This document shows positions 1-10,034 of a stretch of 64,000 nt of DNA, one piece after another. Below the pieces are notes generated by a model. It saw nothing but the letters and a program-made list of their open reading frames with translations, had not been told where the DNA came from and ran no database searches. Position 1 is the first letter of the stretch; each line of letters opens with the position of its first letter. The position numbers were made by a program, and so were the translations under genes. This DNA comes from Linderina pennispora (Eukaryota; Kickxellomycota; Kickxellomycetes; Kickxellales; Kickxellaceae). The stretch is taken from NCBI RefSeq assembly GCF_002104995.1, contig NW_024468249.1, positions 3,100,001 through 3,164,000 of the forward strand, written 5' to 3'.

Positions 1-460
1 TCTTCGATCCACTTTGAAAACGTGGCCCTTGGGATGTCGGAGATAAACTGGCTAAACAGACAACCAGTGGACGAAGAGGCAGACAAAGGCCGAAAAATAG
101 CGAGTTTGTTTTTGGGGAGGACGAGGATTTCTTTGAGAGCGGATCGTTGGTAAATTGTGACGATCAGTGCTGTTGTAGCAGAGGCGGAAACAAATCGGAT
201 AGTCATTGAAGTCCAAGCATGCTGCATCTGGATGCACAGCTATATTGCACTGATTTTCAGGAGTGTACCTTTTGGATAGCCGGTCCCTGAATAAACCCCA
301 CCCCAGAGGAAAAGTGAAAGACAGCAGGCCAGTCAAGTAGGTGCAAGAGGCAAAGAGCGATATATAAACACGGCTAGTTTCACGCTCATCAAGTGTTCTA
401 CCAGCGCTTTCCTCATCTTCTTCCTACTCCCACTCTGGCTTTTAAAGAAAATCCATAGCC
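1..460. promoter_or_regulatory. left edge and acyltransferase promoter
   Basis: No convincing gene is visible. A TATA box (TATATAAA) at 361-368 lies 100 bases before the ATG at 461 and probably served the acyltransferase that follows. The 94-codon open frame on the minus strand (52-336) has no recognisable domain and is not reported as a gene. Confidence 0.5.
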
Positions 461-1911
461 ATGGAGCCGCCCACGTATACTGGCAAGCCACAGAGCATCA
501 AGTTGACGGCGTTTGATGCCCTGGTGTCGATTCTCAATATCCAGCAAGTTTACTTTTACGAAAACAAAGACCGCTCGCCTGATTTTATGCCAGCGGACAC
601 CCTTCATACAGCATTCAACAAGACAATCTCGCAGTTCCCACCCCTGCTTGGTCACCTCCGCCAGCAGCCTGACAACAGCCTGTCGATTATCATTGACAAG
701 GACAGCCTCAACCTGCCCGAGTATCGCGAATCCACATCGACTGTACATTACAACGATATCAAAGCGTGCGGTTTCGACTATCGCGCCTGGCCATCCGACC
801 TAATGACTGTCGGTGAGGTAGCAGCACCCAACGGCGACGGACAGATAAAAATGGCACATGGTGCATGTTGCGCGGCTACATGAGAACAGCGGTGTTGCTG
901 TATTCCTCAGTCTGTCCCATGCCGCAGGCGATGGGGCCGGTTTCCACATGTTCGCAAACCGTTGGGTGGAGGAGGCCAAGGTACTTGCCAATGGTAGTGT
1001 AGCAAGTGACAAGCAGTTCACCTATGACCGTGAACTGATCCAAAAGTTTTTGCCCAAGGATCGCAAACAGCTTAATGAGGCCAGCGCTGAGTCATTTGAG
1101 TTCCGATCGGCCTATGGGAACAGGGTTGGCATGGCTGTCACCAGCCACACGTAACGGTCTATTCAGCAGGGCTATCGGCGCTGCACCTTGGCAGGGAACG
1201 CTGTATCGCGTTGATACTGAAAAATTGGGAGTGCTGCGTGAAGAACTCAACCGCTATGTCCCTGAGGGCGTGCAGTTGACCAAGAACGATGTGATTTCGG
1301 CACTGATTGCCAAGACAGTAGCCCAGTCTGTAAAAGCAACCAAAGTAGGCAGGCTGCAGGTCCTTTCTAATATCGGTAGCTGGATTGCAGGGAAGCGTGA
1401 ATTCCAGCGGCTCATGATCCCATGCGATACGCGCCCGCGCCTTGGAATGGGCGAGATCAACTATTCAGGTCAATGCGCAGTTCTCATCGGCCGTGCATAC
1501 CCCGCTGCATCTAGTGGAGTCACAAACCACGCTCAAATCGCTAGCTGAGCTTGCTGTCGAGGTGCGCAAGAGTGTAGGCGCGGTAGATGCCGAAACCGCC
1601 GCTACAGAGCACGACCTGATGACATCCAAGGCAAACTGCTACATGAACAACGTTATCATGACTCCAGTCGTTCAAAAGCTCGGTTGCGGTCACGAACCAC
1701 TCCCGGTTTCACTCCCTATGAAATGGACTTTGGGCATGGCGTACCTGACTTTGCTACAGTACGTCCTGTGAGCAATGCTGACTCAACAACCATCCTACCA
1801 GACCGCCCACCAAGTAAAGCATGGCTTGTAAGCATGACCAACACAATAGAGGTACTTGCGGAAATCAAAAAGAACGAATTCTGGTGCAAGTATGCGGACT
1901 TTGTTTACTAG
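461..1911 (+). pseudogene. HXXXD-type acyltransferase, multiply frameshifted
   Basis: This is related to the plant BAHD / fungal transferase family (PF02458-like), which moves acyl groups from CoA to alcohols or amines. The reading frame starts at ATG 461, preceded by a TATA box at 361. It then changes frame four times: near 855-865, near 1120-1155, near 1445-1475 and near 1680-1700. Read across these breaks, the family landmarks appear in order: the catalytic HAAGD (HXXXD motif) at 918-932, a conserved VPEGVQLTKNDVISAL stretch near 1258-1305, and DFGHG (family DFGWG motif) at 1726-1740. The C-terminus ends with the TAG at 1909-1911. I found no GT-AG introns of plausible size that repair the frame. 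Either the gene is decayed or the assembly contains several indels. The total length, about 480 codons, matches the family. Confidence 0.72.
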
Positions 1912-2646
1912 TGAGCTAAATATACATACTACAACCATTTGCGATGGACAGTGGCCTATACCCGTCGGCTGTGTATACAATATTATGCTACGAGTTACAA
2001 CTGATTTATTACACACTGGGAGTTATCCGAAACTGGGCCAGGTTGTTAGTAGGCCCTTTTGTTGGGAGGTCGATAGACAGGGATTCTGGGATTTACCCAA
2101 TTGCAGCTGAACACCTCGAATGTGAGCGTGGTTCTTTTTTATCCTTCTGCAGACCAGACCGCTCCTTGATTTAATGTGGCCAATACTGAGCACCCTATCA
2201 ACGTTCGTGTTGGCATCGCAATCTATGACAAAAGTGGACATTGCAAATGTCGCTATCCTGGGATGCTACAGCATTATATCATATATACCTTGCTATATGC
2301 TTGCTTGGGGCTGTGTTCGTAAATTGTAGTATAATAAACCTTCCTCATCGGTAACTAAATGGATAAATGAGGATATGAAAGAAGAATTCCAAGCTTAGGG
2401 CCAATACGTATATATACTGAATAGACCTATGACAACGTACAGTGGCTAACAGTATTAACTGCAAGCAGCATGCTCAGGGATTATATAGTCCATTTCTAGA
2501 TCGTAGTCGTTCGTCCGATTCCATTGGATTAGTCGACCATGTGTTTTCTGTTCGCCTCAAGTGCTAGCTGTGGGTCAATAGCTATATAAACACCGCTATT
2601 CAGCTGCTTCAGAAGCGAAATAATACCAGTAATGACTCATGTATGG
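1912..2646. other. intergenic, no gene seen
   Basis: This stretch is AT-rich with frequent stops in all frames. No RNA gene, repeat or coding frame could be supported. Confidence 0.5.
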
Positions 2647-3136
2647 TTAATGGCACGCCAGCTTTCTGAACTCAATAAGCTGACTCTTGGATATTGCCAG
2701 CTCCTCCTTAGCTGCTGCATGCCGTGTCTTAATAGCAGCAACAAGCGCGTTAGAACATGCAATTGATTTAGCAGCACGGTCTTTGATGCTAGGCAATTCC
2801 GCCAGTGGTACGACTAATAGAATTGAGTAGTCCTGGAAGTTAATGACTGTTTCCAGCTGTAGCCCCAATCTCCGTGTGCCATCAGAGGTGCTGGCTATCT
2901 TGATCGACTCGATACTAGCAAAGGCAGGCTGAGTTGGGCCAACTCTTGCACCAGCAGCATCCGCAGCAACTGCTAGCTGCGACAGACACAAATGCCAGAG
3001 TAGACTGTCTCTTGTGCTTATCTGGCTGCACAGATGGAGTAGCAGCGGTGTTTACTTTAATAATAGCTGCCTGAGCTAAACATTCAATGCATCCAGGGTC
3101 AGAGGCAGACAAGACTTGCAATTGTATAATCAGCAA
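2647..3136 (-). pseudogene. unrecognised coding-like region, two overlapping frames
   Basis: Two overlapping minus-strand frames (2915-3136 and 2647-2991) may be one gene split by a frameshift near 2920-2990. The upstream part is rich in Ala, Ser and Cys. The downstream part reads like a soluble domain (a STSDGTRRLGLQLETV stretch) and ends in a helical tail rich in Ala, Lys and Glu. I do not recognise the family. Chance open frames remain possible, so confidence is low. Confidence 0.22.
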
Positions 3137-3781
3137 AGGGTAGGAAAAACATGCGGAGTGGCCCAGTCAGCTTTGATAGAGAATAGTTTGACGTAAGCGG
3201 CAAATGAGATATCCTCAGTGCCCAGATCATTTATTGCTGGCATCTTGGTTTACAAAGAGCAGAGACCAGATGGTCGAAATGAGGATCATGTCAGTTTGTA
3301 TTGCAAAGAAAAATGGCTATCGATAAGTAGCAGGTTAGAAATGAAAACAATGAAGGAAAAGAGAGAGAGTTGGAGAATGATAAGGGGTGACCGGTTTTAT
3401 AGGACTGGTAAAATAAGCTTACATGACTGCATCGTTGGTGCACGAAGGCCAGACACGTCTTTGTGGCTTAGAAGACTGCATGGTATGGGCTGCTATAATT
3501 AGACCGCGGTCCAGCACCACCAGGCCCTCCGCAGCATTGTTATTTTTAGCAAGCCGTCTGCTCTCCAAATTTCGGATGCAAGAAGGGGGAGCTGTTGAAT
3601 TTCCTGAAACCACTCGATGCCTCCTTATCCAGCCATCCCAGTTGAGGAGGACGCTGGTTAAAGAGTTTACTTGCCCTTGCCGCAGCCCCAGACAGATTCC
3701 TGCGGCCTGCAGCTGGACCCAAGACGAGTCTGGCGCCACCAGGGACTAGGAGGGAGTAAAATTAGCATTCATATCACTCCG
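3137..3781. other. intergenic, no gene seen
   Basis: Short open frames on both strands overlap each other and have no domain signature. No convincing gene or RNA was found. Confidence 0.4.
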
Positions 3782-3803
3782 TGTCCAGCAACTGAGGGTA
3801 TTT

Positions 3804-3857
<54 letters not shown>

Positions 3858-3881
3858 CGTTGTCCAGCAACTGAGGGTATT
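3782..3881 (-). mobile_element. poly(A)-only retroposed insert with 21-bp direct repeats
   Basis: A 53-nt uninterrupted T tract (3805-3857) sits between two perfect 21-bp direct repeats, 3782-3802 and 3861-3881, sharing the core TCCAGCAACTGAGGGTATT. Read on the minus strand, this is a short leader, a long poly(A) tail and a duplicated target site. That is what target-primed reverse transcription by a non-LTR element leaves when only the poly(A) tail of an RNA is copied. Tandem duplication followed by slippage is an alternative. No LINE protein is visible in this window, so the machinery must be elsewhere. Confidence 0.6.
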
Positions 3882-4095
3882 CGATTGTAATCTAAACTGT
3901 TAGAGTTCACTTCAATTGAGCACAGCAAGAGCGATGACAAGAGGCTGCAAGCTCCACATCAACCGATTTTCTAATAGAATCTTCTATTAAGAATAGCAAA
4001 TTCACTCCAAAGAATATGTAGACTTTCCCGCTAAGCAAGCGCGCACATCTGCAAAATAGAACCTGCCGCCGGTTAGGGCGAAAGCAGCAAAAGCT

Positions 4096-4100
4096 AAAAA
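4096..4100 (-). terminator. Pol III T-run terminator of tRNA-Glu
   Basis: Five T residues on the minus strand directly follow the tRNA 3' end, as expected for RNA polymerase III termination. Confidence 0.7.
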
Positions 4101-4172
4101 TTCCGCAACGGGGAATCGAACCCCGGCCACGACGGTGAGAGCGTCGGATCCTAGCCACTGGACCATTGCGGA
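4101..4172 (-). tRNA. tRNA-Glu (anticodon CTC)
   Basis: The 72-nt minus-strand sequence folds into a complete cloverleaf. The acceptor stem is TCCGCAA/TTGCGGA with discriminator A. The D arm carries an A box (TGGTCCAGTGGCTAGGA). The anticodon stem CGACG/CGTCG carries the loop CTCTCAC, giving anticodon CTC. The T arm is CGGGG-TTCGATT-CCCCG (B box). No intron is present. The T5 run just downstream is a Pol III terminator. The sequence closely follows the usual eukaryotic tRNA-Glu pattern. It lies about 320 bp from the Fanzor stop codon. Confidence 0.96.
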
Positions 4173-4490
4173 TTTGAAGCGCTTTTTGTGAGGCAATCAT
4201 CCCTCAAGCTGTTGAATACTGGTGGAAATTAAAAACATACACAATATCACTATTTTGCCTTTTTATCCCCATTCTCGATACTGTGAAGGCTGCGCATATG
4301 GCTACAGAGGCTCTAGGTGATTCGAAATTGGAGTCTTTTGTACGTGATCATGTCTATCCAAATGGCTACTAGAAATACTCTGCTCGCGATGCGAGCTCGG
4401 CTGCTAGTCAGCATGGGTTGACACGTCGATAAGGGCATCACGGCGAACCGGTCATTTGAACGTGTCGGATGGTTGTTGGTGCAATGCCGA
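4173..4490 (-). other. 3' flank of Fanzor gene, candidate guide-RNA region
   Basis: No protein gene is present. TnpB and Fanzor loci often encode their guide RNA at or just after the 3' end of the nuclease gene, so this flank is where it should be sought. A perfect 6-bp hairpin with a 3-nt loop (GCTCGC-GAT-GCGAGC, 4382-4396) is visible about 95 nt beyond the stop. I cannot see clear terminal inverted repeats or a target duplication. The guide-RNA assignment is inference from position only. Confidence 0.25.
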
Positions 4491-5624
4491 TCATGGACAT
4501 CTCCTGTCTTGATGGCCTGCTCTGCGTAGGCGCTTCAGCGCTGGCTCGCTGCTGCTAGCAGCAGAATCGCCTGCTGCTGCACGCCTCTTGTGCAGGTTCT
4601 TTGTTGCCAGGGTGGTGCCAGAAGCATCGGCAACAATGGCCGTAAAGCGACGGAACCGTTCAGGAATACTGCCTGAATCACAGAGTGACTGGAAAATGAG
4701 CCTGAAGTTTAGAACTGCTGCGAGATCGCGGTTCAAGAGCCGAGACGAATAGGCCCGCCTGTATTGTGCCATGGCCCGCTTACATGACTCGCTTGTACAG
4801 CGGAGAAGGCCATGGCACTTCACAGTTGGGTTCTTCGATCTCTGGTAGGGCCGCGGGTTGGGAACATGCCGGAATGTCTGCAGTGACTTATCGCAGCAGA
4901 ACGGGCACATCGACGATGTCCGGAATTCGTCGATCAGATAGACTTCAAAGCCATGGTGCTTGAACTTGTCGCGCCATCCTTTGCCACGGATCGGCGCATG
5001 GTGTCGGGCCATCGGCGCACTCCAATTGCCCATGATCAGCACTGGATCTGGACCGAACTTGCTCCGGAGTTTCGCAGCAAGCCTGTGGTCTGCACGGGCC
5101 TGGTTCATGAATGAATCAAGGTGCAGCTTGCGGTGAAGCGGGTACACCTTGGGACTGGTACTGACACCTGGATGGGCCTTCCAGCGCCTTTGGTGCTGCT
5201 TGTTTGACTTAGTGAGTTGCTGCTCTGGTAACCTTCGCGCTGTCATCGTGCTGGCATAAAACGGTGCTAGGACACACCGCACAGATGCACGGGCAGCAAC
5301 GTAGGCACGGAATTTTGCTGGGATAAGGGTCCGGCAGCAGTGCTTGGAAAGCCCTGCCTCTGCTCTGCGGACAGCATCTTCTGGGACTTGATCCTTTGTA
5401 GCCCGACGAATCCTGTCATAGTGGCGCAGCTTGAGCTCCTTATTGCGCTGCTGCCGTGTGTAGCGGTAGAGCATTTTTTCACCCTCTTTCCCATTGCTGC
5501 TATTTTCGTGCATCATGTATAGCAAATCGCCCCGACCTGGATCGATGAATACACAGCGGCCTTTCAGATTCTGCAGCTCTGGCTGTGGGATCTGGTGGAT
5601 ATAGCGACAGTCAGCTATAGTACT

Positions 5625-5805
5625 GCCTCCCACAGCATCACCTCCTGCAACATCGCCTGTAGCATCGCCTCCCACAGCATCGCCTGTAGCATCGCCTCCC
5701 ACAGAATTGCCTCCCGCAGCATCGCCTCCCGCAGCATCGCCTCCCGCAGCATCGCCTCCCGCAGCATCGCCTCCCGCAGCATCGCCTCCTGCAGCATCAG
5801 CATCC
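5625..5805 (-). repeat. 15-bp tandem repeat encoding GGDAA units in Fanzor
   Basis: About twelve degenerate units of a 15-bp motif (plus strand GCATCGCCTCCCGCA) run in frame. The best-conserved six lie at roughly 5705-5795 and encode GGDAA. Flanking units have drifted to GGDAT, GDAVG and similar. The array sits in the variable loop just before RuvC-I, so it probably lengthens a surface linker and leaves the fold intact. Confidence 0.85.
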
Positions 5806-6319
5806 ACTGCACCATCAGCCTTGGATATCTTGTCTTGCAACAAAATGCATATTGCTACACCATCTGTTGTCGCCATTCCGTGGAATTTTCTATCACCATG
5901 CGCCTTAAATGGCTTTGATGTTAGATCTGCGACCCGGCCCCACACATCCCACACAGGTTGTGTGATCCCTTGGACCGGGTCATGTGCACAGACTGGGGGT
6001 GCTGGTGCATATGCATTGTTAAGTGCTGCAACAGTGTCTGCTGCTGCTGCCGATGCAGCAGCAAGTGAATCAGCCGCTACTGCTGCAGTTGCTGCAGTAG
6101 CCTCTGTTGCATCCGATGGCATCTTCGCTGCTTCGTGTGCAGCCTTCTTGGCCAATTTTTCGCCCCTTTCTGCTGCTTTCCTTGCCTCTGTTGCTGCCCT
6201 CTTTGCTGCGTTGATCTTGGTAACCTCCTCACGTGTTTTCGAAACAAACACCTGCTTGATTATTTGCTTGTCCAAACGCACATGGCCTGGGATCCATGAT
6301 GTCCGCAGAGGCAAGCATT

Positions 6320-6325
6320 GGGGGG
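6320..6325 (-). other. frameshift site in Fanzor (C6 homopolymer)
   Basis: The upstream frame reads ...LGKSPPN here and then runs to a stop at 6260. The family-like continuation (QCLPLRTSWIPG) is in another frame and is reached if the run is seven C residues long instead of six. A homopolymer is the commonest place for both sequencing indels and slippage. Confidence 0.75.
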
Positions 6326-7153
6326 AGACTTGCCAAGCTGCTCATTCTCGATAAGCTGGCATAGACGAATGTATGCACGCAGATGCTTAAGTGGATTTAC
6401 CTTGGCATCATAGTATCGGCTGTCTTTAGCGAATCTGTACTTGGCATCATAGGCATTAAGGACTGGTGCCAGCTTGTTGTAGATTGCAAGCATCGGTGGG
6501 GTGAGCACACTGAGATCAGGGCGCCTAGAGGCAACTGCCTGGCGGAGCTTCTGTGAAGGTGTATAAATACACGCTTGACATGCGTTATTGAACTCAGCCT
6601 TGGACACATTGCCCATTGTACTGTGCAGTGTGTTTTTGCGGCTGCGAATATCAATCAATTTGGCCAGAATCCGCTGTAGGCAAGTGCCATAGTGCAACAC
6701 AATGTTGTTCTTGTATGCTGTCATCAGCTCGGTATCCACGTATGTTGCTACTTGATTCATTTCACGTACACCATGTAGCTCGATATCGCCATTATGCAAT
6801 AGATAATCATAAATATGGTATCTAACTACATCACCGAAATCTGCGCCCGACAGTTCTGACTTGTCCTTCCGGTTGACGAAATCCTTGGCAGATATGACAG
6901 TCTTCGCCTTCAGGTTACGATAAATGAATAAATAAATAAAACGAAAAAAACCCTTTTTCACAAATGTTGCTGGGTCAAAAGCATCCCCGTCAGCTAGCTG
7001 ATGGAGTAATCTCCATCGTGCAAGCATGTATGTATGCTCTTTGATGATATTGACACTATGTACAAATTGCTCTAGGCGGGGCAACATAGAATCACGGAAG
7101 CCAATACCACCAAGTGATGTCTTTATGACAGTAGTGCTGCGGGTAATATTCAT

Positions 7154-8191
7154 TTGAGAAATTTGGTAGGCAAAGTAAGAAGAGAAATGATTCTGTTCAG
7201 TTTTGCTTTATTGCGTATGCATAGCATTAAGAACTTTTTATTAATAATGATCTGGCTTGCATGGTTCTTGGGGCCCTTAGCATTGATACAGTCTCTTGAA
7301 TCAGTCTATAAAGACTGGGTCCATTGTGGCTCAAATACTACCGCTTACGCATGTTCATAAGACAAATTAATTTGTAAAATAAACCCACAAATATTGCATA
7401 ACCACCAGAAGAGCTATACGGCCTTATTCAATAGGTGCTCATAGATAAACATCCTAAGAGTGTTGCGCAGCCGGTGATGACCACCATGATGACGCCATGG
7501 AAGTTATCAGGCCGACCGACAATGAGAGCAGCTCTTGTGCTGAACCAATGGAGATATCTAGTGGAGACCTGTGACCACTACAATACCAGCTTGTCACCCT
7601 GGTTTCACCGATGAGGTCAGATGCCGCACAAGATCAAAGGGAGTTTACAGAGCAAGTCACTCAAACCCGTGTTGAAGCTTAAGAGTTTTTTAACCAATTA
7701 AATAATTTCTAGCGGACGGTCGGACACTTTTTAGACTATAAAATCTTATATAAAGGTAAAGATGATTTAATTCTGAAACATAAAAGTTATCATTCACTAT
7801 TTTATCTGCTTTTAAGGCTGTTGTCATTATTATTGATCATTTGTCTATTTACCACTATAATATATACTTGTATATGCTAAAGTATATTATTTAAATATTT
7901 ACTCTTGCTATGATTCCACTAACAAAAAATGAATGCCATAGCAGAAGCTAGTAGTGGAACATGTCAAAAATTTTTGAGTGTAATTAAAGTAATTCCCCAA
8001 ATACTGCATTACTTGGACCACTTTATCAATTTCATTGACAAGGGCATTGGCATTTTCCTTCATGCAGCTATAAAAATAGGGACAAACGGAAGCGGTTAGT
8101 TAACTTAATGGTGCTTCATACTGATTCCGTAGCGAGGACTCGATGAGAACTGAAAAATGCATATGAGATTATTTTCGTTGCTATAAGGCAG
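7154..8191. other. AT-rich intergenic DNA upstream of Fanzor
   Basis: This region should contain the Fanzor promoter. 7690-7960 is strongly AT-rich. It includes a small inverted repeat, TTCCACTA (7914-7921) against TAGTGGAA (7952-7959). No partner transposase or other gene could be supported. Confidence 0.4.
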
Positions 8192-8490
8192 TGAGGGTAT
8201 ATAGAATTTAGGCTAAATAACTTATTCCAGTCAATTGTAGACAATATCAGGCGTCTGGATAGCCTAGCGACCAAGGGTCGTAAACTTCCGGATGAGAGTC
8301 CACAAATGAAGCAGATTAAGGACATGCAGAGCAAGTATTTCAGGGGCTGTATCTAGATCTCAAAAGCTCGTCACCCATACCAGCCGTATAGTCCATCATA
8401 TACAAGTTCAGGAAACTCATCAGACATGTCCTCTGTCCCAATAACCGACCAGAAATCCCTTGTACGGCAACGGAAGAAGCTATCCTCATA
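8192..8490 (+). pseudogene. coding-like remnant with internal TAG
   Basis: One plus-strand frame reads as soluble protein on both sides of a TAG stop. Before it comes a helical stretch (NLFQSIVDNIRRLDSLATK, followed by QMKQIKDMQSKYFRG). After it comes a Ser-rich stretch ending DQKSLVRQRKKLSS before another TAG. The style recalls a helical adaptor or SNARE-like protein, but I cannot assign a family. There is no start codon, so it is a fragment at best. Confidence 0.25.
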
Positions 8491-10034
8491 GCCATTGCCA
8501 GTGTAGTATGTAATGATCACTCAGAGTGGCATCGTCTGTCGGCACGAGCACTTCAAAGTGAGTAAAATTCATCATCGCCTATGTATGCACCAGATACTGG
8601 CATATTCTTTACTGCAAGGTTTTGATTTCGAGACGAAAATCATTACACGTCAAGGCTCTACCAGCCCTAGGATGTCCAAGTATAAAAATTTGTGCGCTTG
8701 CAGGCTGGCCAGCTTCCTTTGTCTTCACTATAGCTCCTTCGAATTATATTTTCTACCTCTTTTTCTACAGAATAGCAAAAGGCGAGGGCCAGAAACACAC
8801 GCACACGCATACGCACAAACTTTACCCACATACCCATCATCACCACTTCCCCAGTGCATACTGGCGTTGCTGAGAGCAGCTCCTCTGTTCGGCACACCGC
8901 CGCTGCTAGCATCTGTGCAGCTATCAACAACATGTTCAACGAAGTCAAAGGCCTTGCCGGTACTTTTGCTACCTACAGGTGTTAAGGGGGTATAAGCGCA
9001 GAAATGCAGTTTAGGCTGATGAAGATAGTAAAGAGATGCATTAGAGGAGGAGGTGAGAGAGGCGAAAATAGAAGGTAGAGGAAAGAGGAACTCCTAAGGA
9101 GTCGAGAGGTGTTGCTTGATAACTAATGCGAAGAAGAATGAGGGAAAAGATAATAGAGAATCCTATACCAAAGAGTTGATATTTCTAATACAAGCATCAA
9201 GCCCAGCAAGCCGTCACTCAGGCTCCCAACATGCAGCCTACCGGCACAGCTATTACCACTGTGTTGGAAGGTCACGAGTTTCAATGAGTGGTTTGGACTG
9301 GGTCAGCCAGAAAAAGGAAAGAACTATGAACAAGAGAAAGCAGATATAAGAGAAAAATAGAAAGTGGAGAAGAGCGAGATCTCAAACGAGGATCAGGGCG
9401 ATGGTTGTGCTAGCACATGGGTCCGATGAGAAAAGGAAAAATTGTAGAAACCCAGAGAATCACAGATTCTGACACTAGAAGCCCTAATATGGATTAATAG
9501 CCTCTGGCGAGAGATAGCGGCATATAGCCACCTCCCAAGTTATCTACTTCCTCTGTTCTCCTTGATGTCCAAGTAATATAGTTTCAAGCGTGTGTAAGAC
9601 TGTGGCTGATCTACTTTCCCTTGGTCATGTCATATGCTTTCTATTTTAGCTTTGCTCCTGGTTTTAATATATTTCTCCTAAGCCAGCGGAATGTTTGCAA
9701 ATGGCCTCAGCCCTAGTTGCAGGTTAACACCCAGGAGCAGAAGTATATGATCGACGCTTGTTTCAACAATGGCTGCTACTATATAACCTGCGAACCTTTA
9801 CCACATGTATCCGTTTATCATTCTGCATATTTTCAATCACTTACTACACATGCCTTCATTCAGCAAGACCCTCTCGGCAATTCACACCGAAGAGTAAGCT
9901 ATCGTATATGCCCGCTGATATCTGATTGACAACACCAGTAACTACAACAGCACAGCAGCTGCGGGATGCACAGGGGATCAAGAAAAATATCGTACAAAAA
10001 TATCCCCTACATCCTATTGCTGAAAGGGGATGCA
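8491..10034. other. intergenic, no gene seen
   Basis: A 160-codon plus-strand frame (8513-8995) lacks any domain and overlaps an equally weak minus frame, so it is left out. A short CA/CG-rich simple-sequence stretch lies near 8796-8820. Nothing else was recognised. Confidence 0.4.

Larger units (their letters stand above)
4491..7153 (-). pseudogene. Fanzor (eukaryotic TnpB-like RNA-guided nuclease), one frameshift
   Basis: Fanzors are eukaryotic relatives of TnpB/Cas12 that cut DNA guided by an RNA from their own locus. The gene begins at ATG 7153. A 297-codon frame covers the helical N-terminal half (7153 to about 6320). A second frame of about 605 codons (to the stop at 4491-4493) starts with the family segment LPLRTSWIPGHVRLD. 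In that second frame, RuvC-I is FIDPGRGDLL (Asp about 263), RuvC-II is YLIDEFRTSSMC (Glu about 468) and RuvC-III is LLNRDLAAVLNF (Asp about 535). A Cys zinc finger (about 475, 478, 505, 511/516) lies between II and III. All three catalytic acidic residues are present. Only the frameshift in a C6 run at 6320-6325 breaks it; one extra C would join the frames. A GGDAA repeat lies before RuvC-I. No transposase gene is adjacent. The break could be a sequencing error, true decay or recoding. Confidence 0.85.

Noticed and set aside
5625-5805. CRISPR-like array
   Set aside because: Units are contiguous 15-bp tandem repeats without spacers and lie in frame inside a coding sequence.
6300-6330. Programmed ribosomal frameshift in the Fanzor
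   Set aside because: A C6 run is not a classical slippery heptamer and no downstream stem or pseudoknot could be shown; a sequencing error or decay is simpler. Kept only as a minor alternative.
7914-7959. Terminal inverted repeats of a small transposon (TTCCACTA/TAGTGGAA)
   Set aside because: Only 8 bp with a 30-bp spacer and no target duplication; such pairs are expected by chance in AT-rich DNA.
8513-8995. 160-codon plus-strand ORF
   Set aside because: No domain, low-complexity His/Ala/Thr stretch from CA-rich DNA, and a competing frame on the other strand.
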